The notes under the pieces: generated by a model
The model's database searches: none
The model's input: the letters and a program-made list of their open reading frames with translations, nothing else
Told to the model about the DNA's origin: nothing
Program-made: the position numbers and the translations under genes
Shown: one piece after another, positions 9,012 to 17,774 of the stretch
How the letters are laid out: every line of letters begins with the position of its first letter
Numbering within the stretch: position 1 is the stretch's first letter
Source of the DNA: Bordetella parapertussis
GTDB lineage: Bacteria; Pseudomonadota; Gammaproteobacteria; Burkholderiales; Burkholderiaceae_C
Assembly (NCBI GenBank): GCA_945861305.1
Contig: CAMATW010000007.1
Coordinates: 5,388-69,387, forward strand
Direction of reading: 5' to 3'
Length of the DNA stretch: 64,000 nucleotides

Positions 9012-9926
9012 TTAGGGGTAGAAGGGTTTGCCCAGCGAGGCAGGCATGTTCACCCGAATCCACTGCGGATTGCGCGAAATCAGGGCCAGAACCACGATGG
9101 TGGCGAGGTAAGGCAACATGCTCAAGAACTGGCTGGGCATCTCCACACCGCTGGCTTGCAAATGAAATTGCAGCATGGTCACGCCGCCAAACAAATACGC
9201 GCCCAGCAGCACCCGCGCAGGCCGCCAAGTGGCGAAAGTGGTGAGCGCCAGCGCAATCCAACCCTTGCCGGCAATCATGCCCTCCACCCACAGCGGGGTA
9301 TAGATGATGGAGATATAAGCACCCGCCAAACCACACAAAGCCCCGCCCATGACCACGGCACCCAAACGAATGCCGCGCACCGAATACCCCAAGGCGTGGG
9401 CAGACTGCGGCGACTCGCCAACTGCGCGCAGTACCAAGCCGGCACGGCTGCGCTGTAAAAACCAGATGAGTGCGATGGTGAAGACAATGACCAAATACAC
9501 CATGGGGTGTTGCTTGAACAACGCGGGACCGACAAAGGGCAGGTCGACCAAGCCAGGCACCTCGAACTTCATGCGCTCAGGCAATTTGGCTTGCACATAG
9601 CCGGTACCCACAAACGCCGAAAAACCCACGCCAAACAGACTTAGTGCCAAACCTGTGGCGTATTGGTTGGTGTTGAGGCCAATCACCAAAGCCCCAAAAA
9701 TGAGCGCCAACAAGCCACCTGCAGCCATGCCTGCTGCAAAGCCCAGCACATCGCTGCCGGTGTGTACCACTGCTGCATAACCGGCGATGGCAGCGCACAG
9801 CATCATGCCCTCGGCACCTAAATTGACCACGCCGGATTTTTCGTTGATGAGCAAACCCAAAGCGGCGATGGCCAGCACGGTGCCTGCGTTGAGGGTTGCG
9901 CCTAGTAACAAGGCATAGGTTTCCAT
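9012..9926 (-). CDS. ABC transporter permease (nucleoside/purine type, second permease)
   Basis: A ~304-residue inner-membrane permease of the BPD_transp_2 class that pairs with BMP-type binding proteins. It is strongly hydrophobic with about eight to nine helices. Family signatures are ALGLLINEKSGVVNLGAEGM near the N-terminus and VGESPQSAHALGYSV before the ATPase-coupling region. The ATG at 9926 overlaps the stop of the upstream permease gene; a GTG at 9929 is an alternative start. The stop lies directly beside the repeat cluster. Confidence 0.88.
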   Translation of the reverse strand: METYALLLGATLNAGTVLAIAALGLLINEKSGVVNLGAEGMMLCAAIAGYAAVVHTGSDVLGFAAGMAAGGLLALIFGALVIGLNTNQYATGLALSLFGVGFSAFVGTGYVQAKLPERMKFEVPGLVDLPFVGPALFKQHPMVYLVIVFTIALIWFLQRSRAGLVLRAVGESPQSAHALGYSVRGIRLGAVVMGGALCGLAGAYISIIYTPLWVEGMIAGKGWIALALTTFATWRPARVLLGAYLFGGVTMLQFHLQASGVEMPSQFLSMLPYLATIVVLALISRNPQWIRVNMPASLGKPFYP

Positions 9927-11005
9927 CACACCATCTCCGCGCGTGGGGCTTGCCAGCGCAAGCGGTAGTTCATGAGGACATCACAGGCCAATAAGCTAAA
10001 GAGCAGCAAGCCTTGGAACACGCCGGTGAGTGACTTGGGCAAACCCAAACGCGATTGCGCCAACTCGCCGCCAATGTAAAACATGCTCATGAGCAGTGCA
10101 GAAAACACCATGCCCACCGGGTGCAAGCGCCCGACAAAAGCCACGATGATGGCGGCAAAACCATAGCCCACCGGCACATAGGGGGTGAGCTGGCCAATCG
10201 GGCCAGCCACCTCCAAAGCACCCGCTAAACCGGCCGCGCCACCCGACACCAACAAAGCCACCCAAATGGCGCGGCGCGATGAAAACCCGGCGTAGCGGGC
10301 CGCTTGTGGCGCCAAGCCGCCGATTTGCTGCGCCCAACCTGCGCGGGTACGAAACAAAAACACCCACATCACCAACACGCCCAGCAGCGCTAATATCAAA
10401 CCGATATTGACCCTAGAGCCTTTGAACAGACGCGGAATTTGGGTCGCGGTTTCAAAGGTTTTGGTTTGCGGAAAGTTGTAGCCCAAGGGGTCTTTCCAAG
10501 GGCCGTAGACCAAATAGCCCAACACCATGATGGCGACATACACCAACATAAGACTGACCAAAATTTCATTGGCATGGAAGCGGTCACGCAGCCAAGCGGT
10601 GATGCCTGCCCACACCATGCCGCCCAGTGTGCCCGCCAACAACAAGGGCACCACCATCCAAGCCCCACTGGTTTTGTCGGCCAACAATGCCACACCTGTG
10701 GCGAACACCGCACCCATGACGTATTGCCCCTCTGCGCCAATGTTCCACACATTGGAGCGAAAGCACAGCGCCAGCCCCAAAGCAATCAGCAACAAAGGCG
10801 TGGCTTTGACCACCAACTCACCTATTGCATAGCCGCTGCGTATGGGTTCCCAAAAAAACACGGCCAAGCCCTTGACAGGGTCTTTGCCCAGCATCACAAA
10901 CAAGATGACACCCAGCACCACCGTGAGAACCAAGGCTAACAAGGGCGAGGCAATACGCCAAAAATCGGAGGGCTGTGGTCGGGCTTCGAGTTTGAACATG
11001 GTCAT
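9926..11005 (-). CDS. ABC transporter permease (nucleoside/purine type, first permease)
   Basis: A 359-residue membrane permease of the same importer, longer at the N-terminus than its partner. ALCFRSNVWNIGAEGQYVMGA is the family signature corresponding to the NLGAEG region of the second permease, and GFAAIIVAFVGRLHP lies in the C-terminal half. It overlaps the ATPase gene by four bases (ATGA) and the second permease gene by one, so the three membrane/ATPase genes are translationally coupled. Confidence 0.88.
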   Translation of the reverse strand: MTMFKLEARPQPSDFWRIASPLLALVLTVVLGVILFVMLGKDPVKGLAVFFWEPIRSGYAIGELVVKATPLLLIALGLALCFRSNVWNIGAEGQYVMGAVFATGVALLADKTSGAWMVVPLLLAGTLGGMVWAGITAWLRDRFHANEILVSLMLVYVAIMVLGYLVYGPWKDPLGYNFPQTKTFETATQIPRLFKGSRVNIGLILALLGVLVMWVFLFRTRAGWAQQIGGLAPQAARYAGFSSRRAIWVALLVSGGAAGLAGALEVAGPIGQLTPYVPVGYGFAAIIVAFVGRLHPVGMVFSALLMSMFYIGGELAQSRLGLPKSLTGVFQGLLLFSLLACDVLMNYRLRWQAPRAEMV

Positions 11006-12519
11006 TGCACCGATTCTTCAGCGTGGTCCCACAAACCACTCATCCAAGCGCCAATTTTTGCGACCGTGGCATCGGCACATGCGATGGACGGCGACAAACG
11101 CCCCTGCGCCATCACATGCAAACGGTCGCTGAGTTCGAACAATTCGTCTAACTCCTCGCTGACGACCAACACCGCGCAGCCAGCGTCTCGAAGCGCCATT
11201 AAGGCAGCGCGGATTTGCGCCGAAGCGCCCACATCGACGCCCCAAGTGGGCTGGGAAACAATCAACAGCTTGGGGGATGCGTCGATCTCGCGTCCAACGA
11301 TGAATTTTTGCAAATTGCCACCCGAGAGCGACTGCGCCAAGGCCTGTGCGCCACCCGCCTTGACTTGGTAGCGACTGATGATGGACTCGGCTTGGGTTTT
11401 CAAGGCGGCCATGTCGATCCAACCGGCGCTGTTGATGGCGTCGTCCCGCGTGAGCAAGAGGTTGTGCGCCAAACTGAGGCTAGGTACCGCGCCTCGGCCC
11501 AAGCGCTCATCAGGTACAAAATGCAAACCACGTTTGCGGCGGTACGCAGGCCCTTGCGAGCCCACAGCTTGCCCTTGCAAACAAATGCTGTCATCAGGTG
11601 CGCGGGTGTCCTCGCCGCTCAAGGCATACAGCAGTTCGCGCTGCCCATTACCGGACACGCCAGCGATACCCACAATTTCACCTTGGCGCACCTCTAAATC
11701 TATGGGCTGCAAATTCATGCCAAAGGGGTCGAGGCGCGGCAAACTGAGTTGCTTGACAGCCAAAACCACCTCACCTGGTTGGCTGGTTTGGTGTACCAAG
11801 GCAGAGGGTTCGCTGCCAATCATCATTTGGCTGAGCGAGGCATTGGTCTCTTGGCTGGGAATGCATTCACCACTGACACGCCCACTGCGCAACACGGTGC
11901 AGTGGGTGCACAAAGCACGGATTTCATGCAGCTTGTGGCTGATGTACAAAATGCTGCAACCCTCTTCTACCAATTGGCGAAGCACAGCAAACAGTTTGTC
12001 CACCGCTTGAGGTGTGAGCACCGAGGTGGGTTCGTCCAATATCAGTAAACGTGGTTCAGACAACAAGGCGCGAATGATTTCCACCCGCTGCATCTCGCCC
12101 ACGCTCAATGTATGCACAGGGCGCTCGGGCTCTAAATCCAGCCCATAAAGAGCAGCCTTATCGCGGATGCGCTGGGTCACCTCAGCCAAGGACAACGATT
12201 TGTCCAAACCCAGCCAGACGTTTTGCGCCACACTCAAAGTGTCAAACAGGCTGAAATGCTGAAACACCATGCTGATGCCCAAGGCGCGGGCTTGCTGCGG
12301 GCTTCGAATCTGTACAGGCTTACCGTCAAAGTGAATGTTGCCGGCGTCGGGTTGGACAGCGCCGTAAATGATTTTCATGAGGGTGGACTTGCCAGCGCCG
12401 TTCTCACCCAAAATGGCGTGGATTTGCTTGGGCATGACATTCAGGTCGATGGCGTCATTGGCCAGCACCGCTGGATAGCGCTTGCTGATGTGCGACAGTG
12501 CCAGCAGCGGCGTGCTCAT
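11002..12519 (-). CDS. ABC transporter ATPase with two nucleotide-binding domains (nucleoside/purine importer)
   Basis: A 505-residue double-cassette ATPase of the sugar/nucleoside importer type. The first domain has Walker A GENGAGKS, signature LSVGEMQRVEI and Walker [15 protein letters not shown]. The second has a degenerate Walker A (GVSGNGQREL) but an intact signature LSGGNLQKFIVGRE, the usual asymmetry in this family. It is the first gene of the permease operon and is divergent from xdhA, with 66 bases between the starts for both promoters. Confidence 0.92.
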   Translation of the reverse strand: MSTPLLALSHISKRYPAVLANDAIDLNVMPKQIHAILGENGAGKSTLMKIIYGAVQPDAGNIHFDGKPVQIRSPQQARALGISMVFQHFSLFDTLSVAQNVWLGLDKSLSLAEVTQRIRDKAALYGLDLEPERPVHTLSVGEMQRVEIIRALLSEPRLLILDEPTSVLTPQAVDKLFAVLRQLVEEGCSILYISHKLHEIRALCTHCTVLRSGRVSGECIPSQETNASLSQMMIGSEPSALVHQTSQPGEVVLAVKQLSLPRLDPFGMNLQPIDLEVRQGEIVGIAGVSGNGQRELLYALSGEDTRAPDDSICLQGQAVGSQGPAYRRKRGLHFVPDERLGRGAVPSLSLAHNLLLTRDDAINSAGWIDMAALKTQAESIISRYQVKAGGAQALAQSLSGGNLQKFIVGREIDASPKLLIVSQPTWGVDVGASAQIRAALMALRDAGCAVLVVSEELDELFELSDRLHVMAQGRLSPSIACADATVAKIGAWMSGLWDHAEESVQ

Positions 12520-12585
12520 GGGCGGCCATGCACCCGCTGACTAAGCGGTGCAACAATCCCACTCCAACAGAAACACAATGTTCGC

Positions 12586-14010
12586 ATGACCTTTCCAAAC
12601 CTTGAACTGCTGCACCGTAAGCGGTGGCACACGCTTTCCAATGTACCACCGGCTCGCACCCTGCTTGAGGTTTTGCGTGAGGATTTAAGAGCCACCGACA
12701 CCAAAGAAGGTTGCGCCTCAGGCGACTGCGGCGCTTGCACCGTGGTGCTGGGACAGGGCGAAGAAGCCCATACAGTGAACAGTTGCATACGCATGGCGCA
12801 CTCTGCCCATGGCCTGCAAGTCACCACCGCCAGTGACCTGTCTGCCAACGGCCAGCTGCATCCGGTGCAACAAGCGCTGGTTGACCACCATGCCTCGCAA
12901 TGCGGGTTTTGCACACCTGGGTTTGTGATGAGTTTGTACGACCTCTACAACCGCGCCCAAGGCCAAGCTGTCAGCCGCGACGAGGCCATGGAAGCCATTT
13001 CTGGCAACCTCTGCCGCTGCACTGGCTACCGACCCATTCTTGAGGCGGCCATGGCGATGCACCTGTACCCGTCGCCTACGCCGGCCTTGGCTGCACCTGC
13101 TCCTGAGTCAGCCAACCAACGCGACCCGCTGAATGCCGATTACGCCTTGCCCACCTCCTTGCGCCAATTGCTCCAACTGCGAGCGCGCTTTCCCCAAGCG
13201 CACATCATGGCGGGGGGGACTGACGCTGGATTGTGGATCACACAGCAGCACAAAAGTTTTGAGCAAGTGATTGACCTCACACGCGTGGCCGAGTTGCGAC
13301 GCATTGAAAACCACACACACCACATCGCCATTGGCGCTGCGGTGAGCATCCACGACGCTTTTGCTGCGTTGGCCAAGCGCCGCCCCGCTGTCACCGCCTT
13401 TGCGCATCGCTTTGCGGGTCGCCCTGTGCGCCAGTCGGGTACCTTGGGCGGCAATGTGGCCAATGGCTCCCCCATTGGTGACTCCATGCCCCTATTGATC
13501 GCTTTGGGTGCGCAAGTGGTGCTGATGGCTTGGCGCAACGGGCGCATGGTGCATCGCCATGTGCCGCTGGAAGACTATTACATTGGCTATCGACAAACTG
13601 TGTTGGCGCCCGACGAGTTGCTGTGCTGGATCGTCGTCCCACATCCAACGGCTGATGAAAAACTGCATTGTTACAAAGTATCCAAGCGCATAGAAGATGA
13701 CATCTCCAGCGTGTGCTTGGTGCTCAATATGCACTTGCAGCAAGAGCACATTGACCAGGTGCGAATTGGTGTTGGCGGTGTGGCCGCGACGCCCGTTCGG
13801 GCTTTGCAAACCGAGGCAGTTTTGCAGGGACAAGCGCTAAGCCAAGCCAGCTTAACCAAAGCCCAAGATACTTTGGCGCATGAATTCAACCCGATCAGCG
13901 ATATGCGGGCCAGCGCCGATTACCGCCGACTGCTGCTGCGCAACTTGCTGCAACGCGCTTGGCTGCAACCGAATGGCCAAGGCTTGACGCAGTTGGAGGA
14001 TTTGACATGA
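12586..14010 (+). CDS. xdhA: Xanthine dehydrogenase small subunit (2Fe-2S and FAD)
   Basis: A 474-residue subunit passing electrons from the molybdenum site to FAD and NAD+. The first [2Fe-2S] domain has Cys43, Cys48, Cys51 and Cys67 (EGCASGDCGAC, NSC), and the second has Cys106, Cys109, Cys143 and Cys145 (CGFC, CRC). The FAD domain follows, with MAGGTDAGLW and SGTLGGNVANGSPIGDS. A C-terminal flavoprotein domain ends the chain. The ATG at 12586 has no strong ribosome-binding site. The stop overlaps the xdhB start (ATGA). Confidence 0.95.
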   Translation: MTFPNLELLHRKRWHTLSNVPPARTLLEVLREDLRATDTKEGCASGDCGACTVVLGQGEEAHTVNSCIRMAHSAHGLQVTTASDLSANGQLHPVQQALVDHHASQCGFCTPGFVMSLYDLYNRAQGQAVSRDEAMEAISGNLCRCTGYRPILEAAMAMHLYPSPTPALAAPAPESANQRDPLNADYALPTSLRQLLQLRARFPQAHIMAGGTDAGLWITQQHKSFEQVIDLTRVAELRRIENHTHHIAIGAAVSIHDAFAALAKRRPAVTAFAHRFAGRPVRQSGTLGGNVANGSPIGDSMPLLIALGAQVVLMAWRNGRMVHRHVPLEDYYIGYRQTVLAPDELLCWIVVPHPTADEKLHCYKVSKRIEDDISSVCLVLNMHLQQEHIDQVRIGVGGVAATPVRALQTEAVLQGQALSQASLTKAQDTLAHEFNPISDMRASADYRRLLLRNLLQRAWLQPNGQGLTQLEDLT

Positions 14011-16346
14011 ATGCGCAAGCGCTTGACAAATCGACACAGCACGAAAGTGCACACCTGCATGTACAAGGCCTAGCCGCATACATCGACGACTTACCACTAA
14101 CAGAAGGCACGCTGCACGCTGCGCCCCTCCTCAGCCCTGTGGCGCGGGGGCGCATGGTGTCGCTGGACTTGCGAGCGGTGCTCGCCGCATCTGGTGTGCG
14201 AGCGGTCGTCACCGCTGACGATATTCCTGGCGACAAACTGCTGGCCACGTTTATCCATGATGAACCCGTTTTTGCCATCGAGCGTGTGGAGCACATTGGC
14301 CAAGTGTTGGGTTTGGTGGTGGCGGACAGCCACGCCCAAGCTCGCGCAGCGGCGCAGTTGATGGTACTGAAAGTAGATCCTGAGCCACCCGTTTTGAGCG
14401 TCAAGCCCGTCGTTGTGAGCGAAGTGTCATCGCGAGAAGCGCAGCGACATGGCGATCTGGATGGCGTCGCCATGCCAAAGGTCCTGCCCAGTGTGCAGGT
14501 GAAACGCGGCGACGCGGCCCATGCCATGCGCGAAGCGCCACACCAGTTACATGGCCAATTGGAAATTGGCGGCCAAGAGCACTATTACCTTGAAGGTCAA
14601 ATTGCCTACGCCCTGCCCCAAGGCAACGGCGAATGGCTGGTACACAGCAGCACCCAACACCCTGGCGAAGCGCAGCACTGGATTGCACACGCTTTGGACA
14701 TTCCTTTGCACCGAGTACGGGTGAAGTGTCGGCGCATGGGCGGCGGCTTTGGTGGCAAGGAAACCCAGTCGGGGCATTTGGCGGTTTGGGCCGCGCTGGC
14801 CGCGCACAAAACCGGCAGACCCGTGAAGATGCGCTTAAGCCGTGAGGACGATTTTCTGGTCACCGGCAAACGCCACCCGTTCAGCCACGATTACCAAGCA
14901 GGGTTTGACGCACAAGGGCGTTTGCTGGCTTTGCAAAACACCCAATGGGCGCATTGCGGTTTCAGCGCGGATCTCAGCGGCCCCGTGTCTGACCGCGCGG
15001 TATTTCACACCGACAACGCCTATTTTTTAGAGGCGGTGGATATCGTCTCGCACCGCATCAAACTCAACACCCAAAGCCACACCGCGTTTCGCGGCTTTGG
15101 TGGTCCGCAAGGCATGTTGTTGATTGAAACGGTGATGGGCGACATCGCCAGGCAGTTGCAACTCGACCCGCTGGATGTGCGCTTACGCAACCTGTATGGT
15201 GATGCACCGCGCAACACCACGCCCTTTGGCATGACGGTGGAAGACAACATCCTGCCCCGCCTCATGCCCCAGTTGGCGGCAGATTGCGACTACCGAAAAC
15301 GCCGCGATGAGATCCGTGCTTTCAATACCCAAAACGCGGTCATCAAGCGCGGTATCGCCATCACGCCGGTGAAGTTTGGCATCAGTTTCACCGCCACCCA
15401 ATTCAACCAAGCGGGTGCTTTGGTGTCGGTCTACACCGATGGCAGCGTACAGGTCAACCATGGCGGTACCGAAATGGGCCAAGGCTTGCACACCAAGGTG
15501 TGTGCCATCGTCGCCCAAGTGCTGGGGTTGGGTGTGGACCAAGTGCGCATCAGCAGCACGGATACCGACAAGGTTGCCAATGCCAGCGCCACCGCAGCGT
15601 CCAGTGGCACCGATTTGAATGGTCGCGCTGCAGAACGTGCCGCTTTGCAAGTGCGCCACAACCTGGTTGAGTGTGTGGCCAAAGCCGATGGCTGCTCGCC
15701 CCATGAGGTGGTATTCAAGAATTGCAAGGTACGCACACCCAAACAAGTGCGCAGCTTTGCGCAAGCCGTTCAGTACGCTTACAGCCAACGGGTGCAACTG
15801 TGGAGTGACGGCTTTTATGCCACACCCAAAATCCACTACGACCGTACTACCTTGAGTGGCCGCCCCTTCTACTACTTCGCCTATGGCGCGGCATGTAGCG
15901 AAGTGGCCATCGACACCCTGACCGGCGAGTACAAACTGCTGCGCGTAGACATCTTGCATGACGTCGGGCATTCGCTCAACCCTGCGCTGGACATTGGGCA
16001 AATTGAGGGCGGCTTTGTACAAGGCTTGGGCTGGCTCACCACCGAAGAACTGGTGTGGGGCGCTGACGGCAAACTGCTGACAAGGGGCGCCAGTACTTAC
16101 AAAATTCCCACTGCCGCCGACATCCCCGCGCACTTTAATGTGAAGTTTTGGCACGAGGCCAACCCCGAGGACAACATTGGCGGCAGCAAAGCCGTGGGAG
16201 AGCCGCCCTTCATGTTGGCCATGAGCGTCTTCGAGGCCTTGCGCGATGCGGTGGGTGAAGCCCTTGGCGGACACGAACCGGTGCGAATGGACGCGCCAGT
16301 CACCCCCGAGCGGCTGCTGATGGCTTTGCAAAAGAACAACGTATGA
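14007..16346 (+). CDS. xdhB: Xanthine dehydrogenase molybdopterin-binding large subunit
   Basis: A 779-residue molybdenum-cofactor subunit that hydroxylates hypoxanthine and xanthine to urate. Motifs are GGQEHYYLEGQ, RRMGGGFGGKETQ, AFRGFGGPQGM, GGTEMGQGLHTK and, near the end, GGSKAVGEPPF containing the catalytic base Glu732. The start at 14007 is supported by GGAGGA seven bases upstream and by the ATGA overlap with xdhA; the longer reading from 13959 is rejected. Codons around 14425-14474 come from a palindromic repeat that lies in the linker before VKRGDAAHAM and keeps the frame open. Confidence 0.95.
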   Translation: MNAQALDKSTQHESAHLHVQGLAAYIDDLPLTEGTLHAAPLLSPVARGRMVSLDLRAVLAASGVRAVVTADDIPGDKLLATFIHDEPVFAIERVEHIGQVLGLVVADSHAQARAAAQLMVLKVDPEPPVLSVKPVVVSEVSSREAQRHGDLDGVAMPKVLPSVQVKRGDAAHAMREAPHQLHGQLEIGGQEHYYLEGQIAYALPQGNGEWLVHSSTQHPGEAQHWIAHALDIPLHRVRVKCRRMGGGFGGKETQSGHLAVWAALAAHKTGRPVKMRLSREDDFLVTGKRHPFSHDYQAGFDAQGRLLALQNTQWAHCGFSADLSGPVSDRAVFHTDNAYFLEAVDIVSHRIKLNTQSHTAFRGFGGPQGMLLIETVMGDIARQLQLDPLDVRLRNLYGDAPRNTTPFGMTVEDNILPRLMPQLAADCDYRKRRDEIRAFNTQNAVIKRGIAITPVKFGISFTATQFNQAGALVSVYTDGSVQVNHGGTEMGQGLHTKVCAIVAQVLGLGVDQVRISSTDTDKVANASATAASSGTDLNGRAAERAALQVRHNLVECVAKADGCSPHEVVFKNCKVRTPKQVRSFAQAVQYAYSQRVQLWSDGFYATPKIHYDRTTLSGRPFYYFAYGAACSEVAIDTLTGEYKLLRVDILHDVGHSLNPALDIGQIEGGFVQGLGWLTTEELVWGADGKLLTRGASTYKIPTAADIPAHFNVKFWHEANPEDNIGGSKAVGEPPFMLAMSVFEALRDAVGEALGGHEPVRMDAPVTPERLLMALQKNNV
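14425..14474. repeat. Palindromic REP-like unit embedded in the xdhB coding sequence
   Basis: TGTCATCGCGAG at 14425-14436 is identical to the first 12 bases of the intergenic repeat at 17657. It is followed by AGCGCAGCGA, typical of this repeat class. An 8-bp perfect inverted repeat CATGGCGA (14448-14455) / TCGCCATG (14467-14474) completes the unit. It adds about 15-20 residues to the linker between the first two structural parts of XdhB without breaking the frame. Confidence 0.6.
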
Positions 16347-17638
16347 GCTTGCACGCCTACCGCGCCTCTTTGCTGTGGTTTCCAGACCCTGCCAGCCACC
16401 ATATTCAATTTGAGCAAGACGGTTTGTTGGTCACAGAACGCGGTGTTGATGGCATAGCACGCATCAAAGCCATTGGTCCCCACACCTTGCTGCTGGCCGA
16501 ATACCTGCAAGTGGCTTGCACCGATTGGCGTGGTCGCTGGATTGCCCCGGGCTTTGTCGATATGCACATCCACTATGCGCAAACCGACGTCATTGCCTCA
16601 CCCTCAGACGGCCTTTTGCCTTGGCTGAACAACTACACCTTCCCCCAAGAAATCCGCTTTGCCGACCCCGTCCATGCACGTGAAGTGGCGCATTTCTTTT
16701 TTGATGAACTGCTGCGAAACGGCGTGACCACGGCCCTGAGCTTTGCCACCGCGCACACCGCGTCTGTGGATGCCTTTTTCCAAGAAGCCCAAAAACGCCA
16801 GTTGCGTATGTTGGGCGGACGGGTATTGCAAGACCGCCACAGCCCCGACGGACTGCGCGACAGCAGCGCCCAGCAAAGTCTGTATGAGACCGAAGAGCTG
16901 ATCGGGCGCTGGCACGGCGTGGACCGCTTGGGCTACGCCATCACGCCGCGTTTTGCGCCCACCTCCAGCCAATCGCAGTTGCGTGGCGCGGGTGAGTTGG
17001 CCGCGCAGAACCCCAGCGTCTGGGTGCAAACCCATGTAGCGGAGAACGCGGATGAAATTCGATGGGTGGCCGAGTTGTTCCCCCATGCGCGAAGCTATTT
17101 GGGGGTGTACGAAGAGATGGGCTTGTTGCGCGAGCGTTCGGTGTACGCGCATTGCTTGCATTTGGACGCGAATGACCGCGACTTGATGGCCGAGCGCGGC
17201 GCGGCGGCAGCGGTGTGTCCCACCAGCAATTTGTTTTTAGACAGCGGTTTTTTTGATTTTCAACTCGCACAGTCGCACCGCCAGCTTCACGGCTTGGCCA
17301 GCGATGTGGGCGGCGGCACCAGTTTCAGCCCGTTTCACACCATGCACGCCGCCTACACCGTGGGGCGTCAAAGCGCAGGTAAAAATGGTCACTCACTGAG
17401 CGCTGAGCACCTTTGGTGGCTGCACACAGCTGGCGCCGCGCAAGCTTTGGACTTGAACGGTGTGGTGGGCAATTTGGCGGTGGGTTGTGATGCCGATTTT
17501 GTGGTGCTCAACCCTGCTTCTACGCCTTTGATGGCACGCCGAACATTTACTGCAGATTCTTTGCAAGAGCAGCTGTTTGCCATGATCGTGTTGGGCGATG
17601 ATCGCCTCATTGAGCGGGTGATCGTCAACGGTAACTAG
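16343..17638 (+). CDS. guaD: Guanine deaminase
   Basis: A 431-residue amidohydrolase-superfamily enzyme converting guanine to xanthine and ammonia. Zinc ligands are seen in FVDMHIHYAQTD (HxH), WVQTHVAEN, YAHCLHLD and SDVGGGTSFSPF. PSDGLLPWLNNYTFPQE near residue 90 is typical of bacterial GuaD. The ATG overlaps the xdhB stop by four bases, so xdhA-xdhB-guaD form one coupled unit delivering xanthine straight to the dehydrogenase. Confidence 0.93.
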   Translation: MSLHAYRASLLWFPDPASHHIQFEQDGLLVTERGVDGIARIKAIGPHTLLLAEYLQVACTDWRGRWIAPGFVDMHIHYAQTDVIASPSDGLLPWLNNYTFPQEIRFADPVHAREVAHFFFDELLRNGVTTALSFATAHTASVDAFFQEAQKRQLRMLGGRVLQDRHSPDGLRDSSAQQSLYETEELIGRWHGVDRLGYAITPRFAPTSSQSQLRGAGELAAQNPSVWVQTHVAENADEIRWVAELFPHARSYLGVYEEMGLLRERSVYAHCLHLDANDRDLMAERGAAAAVCPTSNLFLDSGFFDFQLAQSHRQLHGLASDVGGGTSFSPFHTMHAAYTVGRQSAGKNGHSLSAEHLWWLHTAGAAQALDLNGVVGNLAVGCDADFVVLNPASTPLMARRTFTADSLQEQLFAMIVLGDDRLIERVIVNGN

Positions 17639-17656
17639 CCCGTCAGTACCTTGAGT

Positions 17657-17695
17657 TGTCATCGCGAGCGAAGCACAGCAACGAAGCAATCTCGA
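17657..17695. repeat. REP-like intergenic repeat after guaD
   Basis: TGTCATCGCGAGCGAAGC followed by AGCAACGAAGCAATCTCG is one unit of the same repeat family as at 8656-9008 and 14425. It sits between the convergent guaD and glycerate kinase genes, the usual place for REP sequences. Confidence 0.7.
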
Positions 17696-17702
17696 ACAAC
17701 GC

Positions 17703-17774
17703 ATGCTCATCAAATTAGGCAGCCTCATGGTCTTAGCCATTGGCATGGTGGCCACCTTGGTCAAATTGCTTTAA
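17703..17774 (+). CDS. Possible 23-residue membrane peptide
   Basis: An ATG-to-TAA frame of 23 codons encodes a peptide starting MLIKLGSLMVLAIG and ending VATLVKLL. It has two lysines flanking a single hydrophobic helix and so could be a small membrane protein. There is no convincing ribosome-binding site and it overlaps the end of the convergent glycerate kinase gene. It may be chance; it is listed because such small hydrophobic proteins are often missed. Confidence 0.25.
   Translation: MLIKLGSLMVLAIGMVATLVKLL

Noticed and set aside
15183..16331. A 382-codon minus-strand frame inside xdhB
   Set aside because: It is antisense to conserved molybdopterin-binding motifs and lacks a ribosome-binding site or domain of its own.
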